DNA of 57,962 bases, from assembly GCF_001005085.2 (NCBI RefSeq), contig NZ_LBMU02000090.1:1-57962 (forward strand), read 5' to 3'. Under the pieces are notes generated by a model that saw only the letters and a list, made by a program, of their open reading frames with translations, had not been told where the DNA came from and did no database searches. Within the stretch, counting starts at the first letter, position 1; each line of letters starts with the position of its first letter. Position numbers and translations under genes: made by a program. This document shows, one piece after another, positions 47,153-54,261 of this stretch. Source of the stretch: Streptomyces humi (GTDB lineage Bacteria > Actinomycetota > Actinomycetes > Streptomycetales > Streptomycetaceae).

Positions 47153-48565
47153 ATGGCCAAGCTCCGTATGGGTGAAGGAATTCTCCGTCGCAAACCCATC
47201 GAGCACATCGAGGAGACCGAGGTCACCGAGGGCCCCCGGCTGGACAGATCGCTGGGGCTGGTGCAGCTGACCGCGATCGGCGTCGGCGGCATCATCGGCG
47301 CGGGCATCTTCACCCTGGCCGGCACGGTGGCCAACGAGACGGCGGGACCGGCGGTCCTGGTCTCGTTCCTGATCGCCGGTGTGGCGAGCGCCTGCGCGGC
47401 GCTGTCGTACGCGGAGTTCGCCGGGCTGATCCCGAAGGCGGGGTCGGCCTACACGTACGGCTACGCGGTGCTCGGCGAGTTCGCGGGCTGGTTCATCGGC
47501 TGGGACCTGCTCCTGGAGTACACGGCGATCGTGGCGGTGGTCGCGATCGGCATCTCCGGGTACTTCAGTTTCCTGGTCGAGGAGATGGGCGCGAACCTGC
47601 CGCACTGGATGCTGGGTGCCCCCGGCACCGGCGCCGGGCACCGCGTCGACCTGTTCGCCGCGGTGCTCTGCCTCCTGATCGCCTACCTGCTCAATCTCGG
47701 CATCCGCAGCGCGGCCCGGTTCGAGACCTTCGTGGTCGTGCTGAAGGTGCTGGTGGTGCTGCTGGTGATCGGCGTCGGCGTCTTCCACATCAACTCGGAC
47801 AACTACCACCCGTTCTTCCCGTTCGGCGTCAGCGGCGCGTTCACGGGCGCGGCCACCGTGTTCTTCGCGGTGTTCGGGTACGACGCGATGTCGACGGCGG
47901 CCGAGGAGTCCAAGGACGCGCAACGGCACATGCCGAAGGCGATCATCTACTCGCTGGCGATCTCGATGGTGCTGTACGTGGCGGCCTGCCTGGTCCTGAC
48001 CGGCATGCAGAACTACAAGGACATCGATCCGGAGAGCGGCTTCTCCACCGCGTTCAAGTCGGTGGGGCTGAGCGGGCTCGCGGACGTGATCGCGGTGGGC
48101 GCGATCATCGGCATCCTCACGGTGATGTTCACGTTCATGCTGGGCGTCACCCGGGTCTGGTTCTCGATGTCCCGGGACGGACTGCTGCCCGCCTGGTTCG
48201 CGAAGACGCACCCGACGCGGCACGTGCCGACCCGGGTGACCTGGATCGTCGGGGTGGCTTCCGCCCTGCTCGCCGGGTTCGTGCCGATCGGTGAGGCGGC
48301 CGAGCTCACCAACATCGGGATCCTGCTGGCGTTCGTGGTGGTGTGCGTGGCGGTGATCGTGCTGCGCTACCGGCAGCCCGACCTGCCGCGCGGCTTCCGT
48401 ACCCCGGGGATGCCGTTCGTGCCGGCGCTGGGTGTCGTCTTCTCGCTCTGGCTGATCACGTTCCTGAAGTGGGAGACCTGGGTGCGGTTCGCGGTCTGGT
48501 TCGTGGTCGGGTGCGTGGTCTACTTCGGCTACTCGTACAAGAGGTCCCGGCTGGCGGGGCGTTAG
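47153..48565 (+). CDS. APC-family amino acid permease (cationic amino acid transporter-like)
   Basis: A 470-residue permease with about 12 hydrophobic helices. TAIGVGGIIGAGIFTLAG is the family's first-helix signature. YAEFAGLIPKAGSAYTYGYA and VFFAVFGYDAMSTAAEESKD are further hallmarks of the CAT/YfnA subfamily. It imports amino acids by proton symport. The ATG at 47153 has GAGGTGAGG upstream; an ATG at 47108 would add 15 residues. Its stop interleaves with that of the convergent hydrolase (4-base overlap). Confidence 0.88.
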   Translation: MAKLRMGEGILRRKPIEHIEETEVTEGPRLDRSLGLVQLTAIGVGGIIGAGIFTLAGTVANETAGPAVLVSFLIAGVASACAALSYAEFAGLIPKAGSAYTYGYAVLGEFAGWFIGWDLLLEYTAIVAVVAIGISGYFSFLVEEMGANLPHWMLGAPGTGAGHRVDLFAAVLCLLIAYLLNLGIRSAARFETFVVVLKVLVVLLVIGVGVFHINSDNYHPFFPFGVSGAFTGAATVFFAVFGYDAMSTAAEESKDAQRHMPKAIIYSLAISMVLYVAACLVLTGMQNYKDIDPESGFSTAFKSVGLSGLADVIAVGAIIGILTVMFTFMLGVTRVWFSMSRDGLLPAWFAKTHPTRHVPTRVTWIVGVASALLAGFVPIGEAAELTNIGILLAFVVVCVAVIVLRYRQPDLPRGFRTPGMPFVPALGVVFSLWLITFLKWETWVRFAVWFVVGCVVYFGYSYKRSRLAGR

Positions 48566-49377
48566 AGCGCGCGGAGGAAGTCGAGCAGGAGGGCGTTGAA
48601 CTCCCGCGGCTTCTCCAGGTTCGGGTAGTGGTCCGTGCCCTCGACGATCTCGGCGCGGCCGTCGGGCACCTCGCGGGCCAGGCGTTCGGCGGCGGCGAGC
48701 AGGTCGGCCGGTTCCAGGCCGCCGTTGACGGTGAGCACCGGGACGTCGATCTTCGGCAGCCGGGGCCAGGAGCCGGTGACGGGCACGAGCCGGTCCGGCT
48801 CGTCCGGTGTGTGCTTGGAGATGGAGTGCAGGGCCAGCTCCCGCAGCAGGCGCGGGATCTCCGGGTCGATCGCGTCGAGGGTGCGGTGCTCGCCGGGGAC
48901 GAGCTTCACGAACGCGTCGAGCCAGCCCGCGATGTCTCCGGCGCCCAGGGTGCGGGCGTACTCGGCCTGGAGTTCCTTGTGCCAGGGGTCCGTGTACCGG
49001 AAGTCTCCGGTGGCGGCGCCGCAGGTGACGACCGCGCGGACGAGCTCCGGGTGTTCCAGCACGGTGTCGGTGGCGATCACCCCGCCCATCGAGACGCCGA
49101 CGAGCACGGCGGGCCCCGCGTCGAGGTGCCGCAGGAGCTCCGCGAGGTCGTCGGCCCAGCGGAACGGCCTGCTCGCGTTGGCGGAGAAGCCGTGGCCGCG
49201 CACGTCCGGGGCGATCACCCGGTACTCGGCGGCGAGCGCCGGGATCTGCCGGTGCCAGAAGCGGTGGTCGACGTATCCGGCGTGGAGCAGGACCACGGGG
49301 TCGCCGGAGCCGGTGTCGAGGTAGGCGAGGTCGCCGTCGGAGGACGGGAAGAGGCGGACGTCCGCAGCACCATTCAT
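48562..49377 (-). CDS. alpha/beta hydrolase
   Basis: A 271-residue alpha/beta hydrolase. LLHAGYVDHRFWHRQIPAL holds the oxyanion region, VLVGVSMGG the nucleophile serine elbow, and GTDHYPNLEKP the catalytic histidine. It resembles 3-oxoadipate-enol-lactonase-type esterases, but the substrate is unknown. The ATG at 49377 falls inside the first of two operator palindromes, so its message is probably leaderless or nearly so. It is divergent from a MarR gene. Confidence 0.82.
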   Translation of the reverse strand: MNGAADVRLFPSSDGDLAYLDTGSGDPVVLLHAGYVDHRFWHRQIPALAAEYRVIAPDVRGHGFSANASRPFRWADDLAELLRHLDAGPAVLVGVSMGGVIATDTVLEHPELVRAVVTCGAATGDFRYTDPWHKELQAEYARTLGAGDIAGWLDAFVKLVPGEHRTLDAIDPEIPRLLRELALHSISKHTPDEPDRLVPVTGSWPRLPKIDVPVLTVNGGLEPADLLAAAERLAREVPDGRAEIVEGTDHYPNLEKPREFNALLLDFLRAL

Positions 49378-49424
49378 GACAACCAAGGTGTCATCTTCAC
49401 GGAGTTTTGACAACTGGGTTGTCA
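49377..49424. promoter_or_regulatory. two MarR operators spaced by three helical turns
   Basis: Site 1 is TGACAACCAAGGTGTCA (49377-49393), with one mismatch between arms. Site 2 is TGACAACTGGGTTGTCA (49408-49424), a perfect seven-base inverted repeat. Their centres are 31 bases apart, on the same DNA face. They lie in the 73-base gap between the divergent hydrolase and MarR starts, and site 1 overlaps the hydrolase start codon. Confidence 0.8.
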
Positions 49425-49450
49425 TGTTGGGCGGGGTGCATGATGGCCGG

Positions 49451-49942
49451 GTGAACGACATCGACGAGCCCCCGACCCCCGGCGAACCCCTCGACCCCGA
49501 CGAGCTGGGCGAGCGCGTCACCGAGGTGTTCGACCTGATCGGCCCGCTGTACCGGCGCGCCTTCCGCAAGATCGAGCAGGGCGAGCTGATCGAAGGAGCC
49601 TCCGTCGGCGTGCGCTCGGTGCTGGACCTGCTGCGCCGGTACGAGCCCATGACGGTGCCCCAGATGGGCAAGATCATGGCGCTGAGCCGGCAGTTCGTGC
49701 AGCGCACGGTGAACGACGCGGTGGCGCGCGGCTGGGCCGAGGCCACGCCCAACCCGGCGCACCAGCGCTCCTCGCTGATCCGGCTCACGGAGGAGGGCCG
49801 GACGACCATCACCGCGGTCCTCGCCCGTGAACACGCCCTGAACCGGCAGGTCGGGGGCGATCTGACCGACGCCGACCTCACGGCGTGCGTACGGGTGCTG
49901 CGGGAGCTGCTGAAGACGTTCGACCACGTGGACGTCGAGTGA
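49451..49942 (+). CDS. MarR-family transcriptional regulator
   Basis: A 163-residue MarR protein with a proline-rich acidic head (VNDIDEPPTPGEPLDPDELG). The DNA-binding part includes VPQMGKIMALSRQFVQRTVNDAV and the wing NPAHQRSSLIRLTEEGRTT. It is divergent from the alpha/beta hydrolase gene and almost certainly binds the two palindromes between them. GTG start at 49451. Convergent with the CapA-like gene, six bases between stops. Confidence 0.87.
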   Translation: MNDIDEPPTPGEPLDPDELGERVTEVFDLIGPLYRRAFRKIEQGELIEGASVGVRSVLDLLRRYEPMTVPQMGKIMALSRQFVQRTVNDAVARGWAEATPNPAHQRSSLIRLTEEGRTTITAVLAREHALNRQVGGDLTDADLTACVRVLRELLKTFDHVDVE

Positions 49943-49948
49943 CCTCGG

Positions 49949-51100
49949 CTACTCCCCCATGGTCAGCCCGTCCTTGGCGGCTCCGCGGCTGAGCACGACG
50001 TCCCGGATGGCGTCCCGGGCGGCGGTGTAGTCGGCGCCCTTGCCGATGGCCGCGTCGAGGTCGACGACCCGGCCGGCGTCGAGGTCGTACAGCTGGGGGA
50101 CGAACTCCGCCCGGGTCACCTCCCAGCGGCCGCCCGGCCGGGTGGGAGGGGCGAAGGTGAAGCGGGCGATGGTGGACTCGTTGCCGCGCGGGTCCGGCCG
50201 GCCCTGGCTGTCGTTGAGCTCGCCGGCGAGCTGGTCGCCGAGGCTGTAGGCGACCCAGGTGCCGTTGACCTTCTCGTAGGCCTGCGGGATGTGGGCGTGG
50301 GTGCCGAGGATCAGGTCGATGTCGGGGCGGCCGCCGGTCTCCGACGCGGTGAGCCGTCTGGCGAGGGTGAGCTGCTGTTCGTCGGGGGCGTCCTGGCCCT
50401 CGGTGCCCCAGTGCACGGAGACCACGACCACGTCGGCGCCGGCCCGCCGGGCGGCGCGGGCGTCGGCGAGGATGCGGTTCTCGTCGAGGAGGCCGACGGC
50501 CCAGGGCTGCCCGGGCGGCAGCTCGTTGCCGTTGACGTCGTAGGTGTAGGAGAGCTGGGCGACCCGGGCGCCGCCCGCCCTCAGCAGGGTGAGGGTGCCG
50601 GCCTCGGTCTCGGTGCGGGCGGTGCCGGCGTGCCGCAGGCCCGCCCGGTCCATGGCGTCGAGGGTGCGCCGGATGCCGGCGGCGCCGTCGTCGAGTGCCC
50701 GGTCGGAGGCGGTGGAGCAGCCGTCGTACCCGGCGGCGGCGAGGCCCTGGAGGAGCTGCGCCGGGGAGGTGAGGCCGCCGGGAGCGCCGTCGGCCCCGGT
50801 GACCGTCGCCAGGTGACAGAGCGCCAGATCGGCCCGGGAGACGACGGGTTCGACACCGGAGAACATCGGACGGAAGTCGTAGCCGCTGCCGCCCGCGTCG
50901 AAGTTCGCGTGGTCGACGGCGGACTTCTGCGGCATGACGTCACCCGAGGCGACGAGCGTGAAGGCCCCGGCGGCGGCCGCGGTGGGGGCCGGCCGGCCGG
51001 ACGGCGCCGCACGCTCCTGCCGTTCGTGGTTCGTGCAGGCGGCCGCGGTGGCGAGGAGGGCGGTCAGGGCCAGGGCCGCCTGGCGTCTGCGATTGATCAT
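49949..51100 (-). CDS. CapA-like metallophosphatase-fold lipoprotein with altered active site
   Basis: A 383-residue lipoprotein (lipobox TAAAC, Cys about residue 22) with the CapA/PgsA fold: LVASGDVMPQ, YDFRPMFSGVEPVV, DVVVVSVHWGTEGQ and LILGTHAHIPQAYE. The usual catalytic N-H pair in the central motif (family form S-N-H-x-L-D) is replaced, giving CSTASDRALDDG. It may therefore be inactive or act differently. Poly-gamma-glutamate genes (capB, capC) are not adjacent. The ATG at 51100 is used; a GTG three codons earlier is possible. Confidence 0.82.
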   Translation of the reverse strand: MINRRRQAALALTALLATAAACTNHERQERAAPSGRPAPTAAAAGAFTLVASGDVMPQKSAVDHANFDAGGSGYDFRPMFSGVEPVVSRADLALCHLATVTGADGAPGGLTSPAQLLQGLAAAGYDGCSTASDRALDDGAAGIRRTLDAMDRAGLRHAGTARTETEAGTLTLLRAGGARVAQLSYTYDVNGNELPPGQPWAVGLLDENRILADARAARRAGADVVVVSVHWGTEGQDAPDEQQLTLARRLTASETGGRPDIDLILGTHAHIPQAYEKVNGTWVAYSLGDQLAGELNDSQGRPDPRGNESTIARFTFAPPTRPGGRWEVTRAEFVPQLYDLDAGRVVDLDAAIGKGADYTAARDAIRDVVLSRGAAKDGLTMGE

Positions 51101-51321
51101 CAGGAGCACCCCAGAGTCGCAAGGCTCGTCCTATTTACAGATCAATGGGTACGAAGGTGGGCGGGAACCCAAACAACTCAGGCGCCCCGATTGACCCATC
51201 CGGGTCGGGTACGGGGCAGGACGGACCGTTCGTCGCACCGTTCGCCGACGCGATCGACCGTCCGCCGCAGATCCCTGTGCGCCCCCTGTCCCGGCGCCCG
51301 GCCCTGCGATGCCATACGGCC

Positions 51322-51894
51322 ATGACGGCCGGAACCACCCTTCCCCACGGGCTTCCCGACGGGCTTCGCGACGGGACGACGACCGCCGAGCACGAGCTCG
51401 CCGCACTCCAGCGCGAGCACGGCCGACCCCTCTTCGCGCTGCTGCTGCGGCTCAGCGACGGGGACCGGCAGCGCGCCGAGGACCTCGTGCAGGAGACCCT
51501 CGTCCGCGCCTGGCAGCACCCCGAGGCGCTGCGCGCCGACGAGTTCGACTCCGTGCTGCCATGGCTGCTGACCGTGGGCCGGCGGCTCGCCATCGACGCG
51601 CGCCGGGCCCGGCAGGCCCGCCCGCCCGAGGTGCACGACGCGGTCCTGGAGAACACCCGGGCCGTCGGCGACCACGCCGAACGCGCCGCCGCGGCCCTGG
51701 ACGTCCGGGAGGCTGTGAAGACTCTCACCCCGGAACACCGTGACGTCCTGGTGCTGGTGTATTTCCAAGGGGCGAGTGTTGCGGAGGCCGCGCGGACGCT
51801 CGGGATTCCTCCCGGTACCGTGAAATCGCGGGCGTACTACGCGCTGCGTGCCCTGCGCCGGGTCCTTCCCGGTTATGCACCCGACCTGGGATGA
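51322..51894 (+). CDS. ECF-type RNA polymerase sigma factor
   Basis: A 190-residue sigma factor. Region 2 is LLLRLSDGDRQRAEDLVQET...WLLTVGRRLAIDARR, and region 4 is VKTLTPEHRDVLVLVYFQGA followed by AEAARTLGIPPGTVKSRAYY. It directs a stress or envelope regulon. The frame is open from 51145 with low-complexity residues; the ATG at 51322 gives the usual length, but no ribosome site marks it. Two downstream genes, an unknown protein and a zinc anti-sigma factor, run the same way. Confidence 0.87.
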   Translation: MTAGTTLPHGLPDGLRDGTTTAEHELAALQREHGRPLFALLLRLSDGDRQRAEDLVQETLVRAWQHPEALRADEFDSVLPWLLTVGRRLAIDARRARQARPPEVHDAVLENTRAVGDHAERAAAALDVREAVKTLTPEHRDVLVLVYFQGASVAEAARTLGIPPGTVKSRAYYALRALRRVLPGYAPDLG

Positions 51895-52038
51895 AACCGT
51901 GAGCCAGGTCAAACCTCGGTAAAGCGCCTTGCTGAGGACCGTGTTCGAGCAATCAGCTGTCTTCATCCGTGTTCCGCACCGGGAGAGGGACGGACCCGGG
52001 GTCGGGGCCACGCGCGCACCGGAGGAAGGCAGGACGGG

Positions 52039-52554
52039 ATGCTGCACAGAGGTCAAGAGAGCACGGGCGGGGCCGGGAGCGGGGAACTGGCGGTCCCGAT
52101 GGCCTGGTTGTACGCCGAGTACATCGCCGACGAGCTGCTGCGCACCGGCGATCTCATGCCACCGACGTCCTTCGAGTTCCGGGCCGGCCGTGACGCGCTG
52201 GCGCTGACCATCTTCCTCTCCGACACGGACGGCGAACTGTCGGGCATCCGGGTCGTGTCCCAGTTGGAGACCTGGCTTTCGCTCACGGCGTACGACCAGC
52301 CGTGGCAGGACTGGGTAAGGGAACGTATGGCCGGGCTGGCGGCCGAGACGGCCGAGTCGGGCGGCCCCTCGCCCGACCTGGACCTGGCCGTCGCCGCGTG
52401 GCGCTGGCTGGAGGAGACCGAGCTGCTCGCGCCCGACCTGGACGCGGTGCCGGGCGGTGGTTCGGTCTTCGGCGAGGACGACGGACCGAAGGTGTGGACG
52501 GCCGCCTGGCGGCTCGGTCTGCCCCTCGGACACCTCGCCATCCATCTTTTTTGA
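52039..52554 (+). CDS. uncharacterised protein between sigma and anti-sigma genes
   Basis: A 171-residue protein I do not recognise. Features are an acidic composition, MAWLYAEYIADELLRTGDL near the start, FEFRAGRDALALTIFLSD in the middle, and a tryptophan-rich end (DYWREWV-like QPWQDWVRERMAG, VWTAAWRLGLPLGHLAIHL). No membrane segment or metal motif is seen. GGAGGAAGG stands 15-20 bases before the ATG. Its place between the sigma and anti-sigma genes suggests a role in that regulatory unit. Confidence 0.7.
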   Translation: MLHRGQESTGGAGSGELAVPMAWLYAEYIADELLRTGDLMPPTSFEFRAGRDALALTIFLSDTDGELSGIRVVSQLETWLSLTAYDQPWQDWVRERMAGLAAETAESGGPSPDLDLAVAAWRWLEETELLAPDLDAVPGGGSVFGEDDGPKVWTAAWRLGLPLGHLAIHLF

Positions 52555-52702
52555 TTCAGGACCAATCCGCGGGCGGGGCCGCTCCGAATCCGTTGATTAC
52601 GATTCTGTACGTGCCTTGAGTGAATCCTCTGCCGACTGCGTACGGGTGGGAGCAAGGAGCAACGAGTAACACCACCCCCACCCTTCGGCACGAGGATTCG
52701 GC

Positions 52703-53359
52703 ATGAGGTCCCTGGAAAGGCATCGCGACGTCGGCGCGTACGCGCTCGGCGTGCTGGACGAGGCGGAGGCCTTCCGCTTCGAGGACCACCTCATGGAGTG
52801 CCCTCGCTGCGCGGCACACGTGACAGAGTTCGGCCCCGCGGCACGGCAGCTGATGCTGTACCGCAGGGCCACGCCGCGCTTCGTGCACCCCATGGCCCAG
52901 CCGGGTCCCCGGCTGCTGGACAGGCTGCTCGCCGAGGTCGCCACCCGGCACCGCGCCAAGCGCCGCAGGCTGCTGTACGGCCTCGCCGCGTCCGTGGTGT
53001 TCGCGGTCGCGGGCCCCGGCATCATGGCGTACGCCGGTCACGAGACCGTGCCCACCGTGCAGGTCGCCGCGACCACCGACGCCCAGTCGGGCGTGTGGGC
53101 GCAGGTGAAGGAGGCGGACACGGACTCCGGCACCGTGGTCGAGCTGAAGGTGAAGGACGCGGCCGGACCGCGTTCCTGCCGGCTGATCGCCGTCGGCACC
53201 GACGGGTCCGAGCAGATCGTCACCACCTGGGCCGAACGGGACCACGACGACCGGACGAGCACCATGTCGGGCGGCTCCTCGATGCATCCCGACGAGATCG
53301 ACCACTACGAGGTGCGCAGCGCGGACGGACAGCGCCTCGTGACCGTCGATCCCAAATGA
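52703..53359 (+). CDS. zinc-dependent (ZAS) anti-sigma factor
   Basis: A 218-residue anti-sigma factor. The zinc motif H-x3-C-x2-C is HLMECPRC (about residues 32-39), preceded by HRDVGAYALGVLDEAEAF, the standard ZAS helix. One membrane helix follows (RRLLYGLAASVVFAVAGPG, about 92-114), then an extracytoplasmic beta-rich domain (about 115-218). It should hold the ECF sigma encoded two genes upstream at the membrane. GAGG lies before the ATG. Confidence 0.86.
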   Translation: MRSLERHRDVGAYALGVLDEAEAFRFEDHLMECPRCAAHVTEFGPAARQLMLYRRATPRFVHPMAQPGPRLLDRLLAEVATRHRAKRRRLLYGLAASVVFAVAGPGIMAYAGHETVPTVQVAATTDAQSGVWAQVKEADTDSGTVVELKVKDAAGPRSCRLIAVGTDGSEQIVTTWAERDHDDRTSTMSGGSSMHPDEIDHYEVRSADGQRLVTVDPK

Positions 53360-53366
53360 CCGCCCC

Positions 53367-54230
53367 TCACCTGAGCAGCCGGGACATCCGGCGGTCCGCG
53401 AGCGGCTTGCCGCCGGTCTGGCAGGTCGGGCAGTACTGGAGCGAGGAGTCGCTGAAGGAGACCTCGCGGACGGTGTCACCGCACACCGGGCAGGCTTCGC
53501 CGGTCCGGCCGTGGACGCGCAGCCCGCTCTTCTTCTCCGCCTTGAGCCGGCCCGCCGCCAGGCCGTGGGAGCGCTCCACCGCCTCGGTGAGGGTGCCGCG
53601 CAGCGCCTCGTACAGGCCGTGCGTCTCCTCGGGCGTCAGGGACGCGGCCAGTTTGAACGGGGACATCCTCGCCGCGTGCAGGATCTCGTCGCTGTAGGCG
53701 TTGCCCACCCCGGCGATCAGGCTCTGGTCGCGCAGGGCGCCCTTGAGCTGCCGCCGTTCGCCCTTGAGCAGCGCGGCGAGCCGGGCCTCGTCGAAGTCGG
53801 CGGCGAGCGGGTCGGGTCCGAGCCGGGCGATGCCGGGGACCTCCAGCGGTTCGCGGACGACGTACACGGCCAGCTTCTTCTGGGTGCCGGCCTCGGTGAG
53901 GTCGAAGCCCGCACCGGTCTCCAGGGCCGCCCGCAGCGCCAGCGGGCCCTTCCCGGGCCGGGGCAGACCGTCCGGCAGCCGGTCCTTCCACTGGAGCCAG
54001 CCCGCACGGGCCAGATGGATGACGAGGCGCAGGCCGCCGTCGCCCTCGATGTCGAGGAACTTGCCGTGCCGGCGCACCGCGACGACCTCGCTGCCCTCGA
54101 AGGCGGTGGCCGGAGGGTCGTACGTCTTCAGCACGCTGACGGCGACCGGCAGCACGCGGATGACCTCGTGGCCGACCAGGTGCTCGGTCAGGAATTCCCT
54201 GAGCGCTTCCACCTCGGGCAGTTCGGGCAT
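53367..54230 (-). CDS. Fpg/Nei-family DNA glycosylase
   Basis: A 287-residue base-excision enzyme starting MPELPEVEALREFL; Pro2 is the catalytic nucleophile and Glu3 the acid. GRRQLKGALRDQSLIAGVGNAYSDEILHAA, seen in parts, is the helix-two-turn-helix DNA grip. The C-terminal zinc finger has CPVCGD and CPTCQTGGK. It removes oxidised bases such as formamidopyrimidines. It is likely a paralogue of the housekeeping MutM. Its 3' end is seven bases from the anti-sigma stop, convergent. Confidence 0.9.
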   Translation of the reverse strand: MPELPEVEALREFLTEHLVGHEVIRVLPVAVSVLKTYDPPATAFEGSEVVAVRRHGKFLDIEGDGGLRLVIHLARAGWLQWKDRLPDGLPRPGKGPLALRAALETGAGFDLTEAGTQKKLAVYVVREPLEVPGIARLGPDPLAADFDEARLAALLKGERRQLKGALRDQSLIAGVGNAYSDEILHAARMSPFKLAASLTPEETHGLYEALRGTLTEAVERSHGLAAGRLKAEKKSGLRVHGRTGEACPVCGDTVREVSFSDSSLQYCPTCQTGGKPLADRRMSRLLR

Positions 54231-54261
54231 GCGTCCAGAGTGCCACCCGGGGCGCCGGGGG

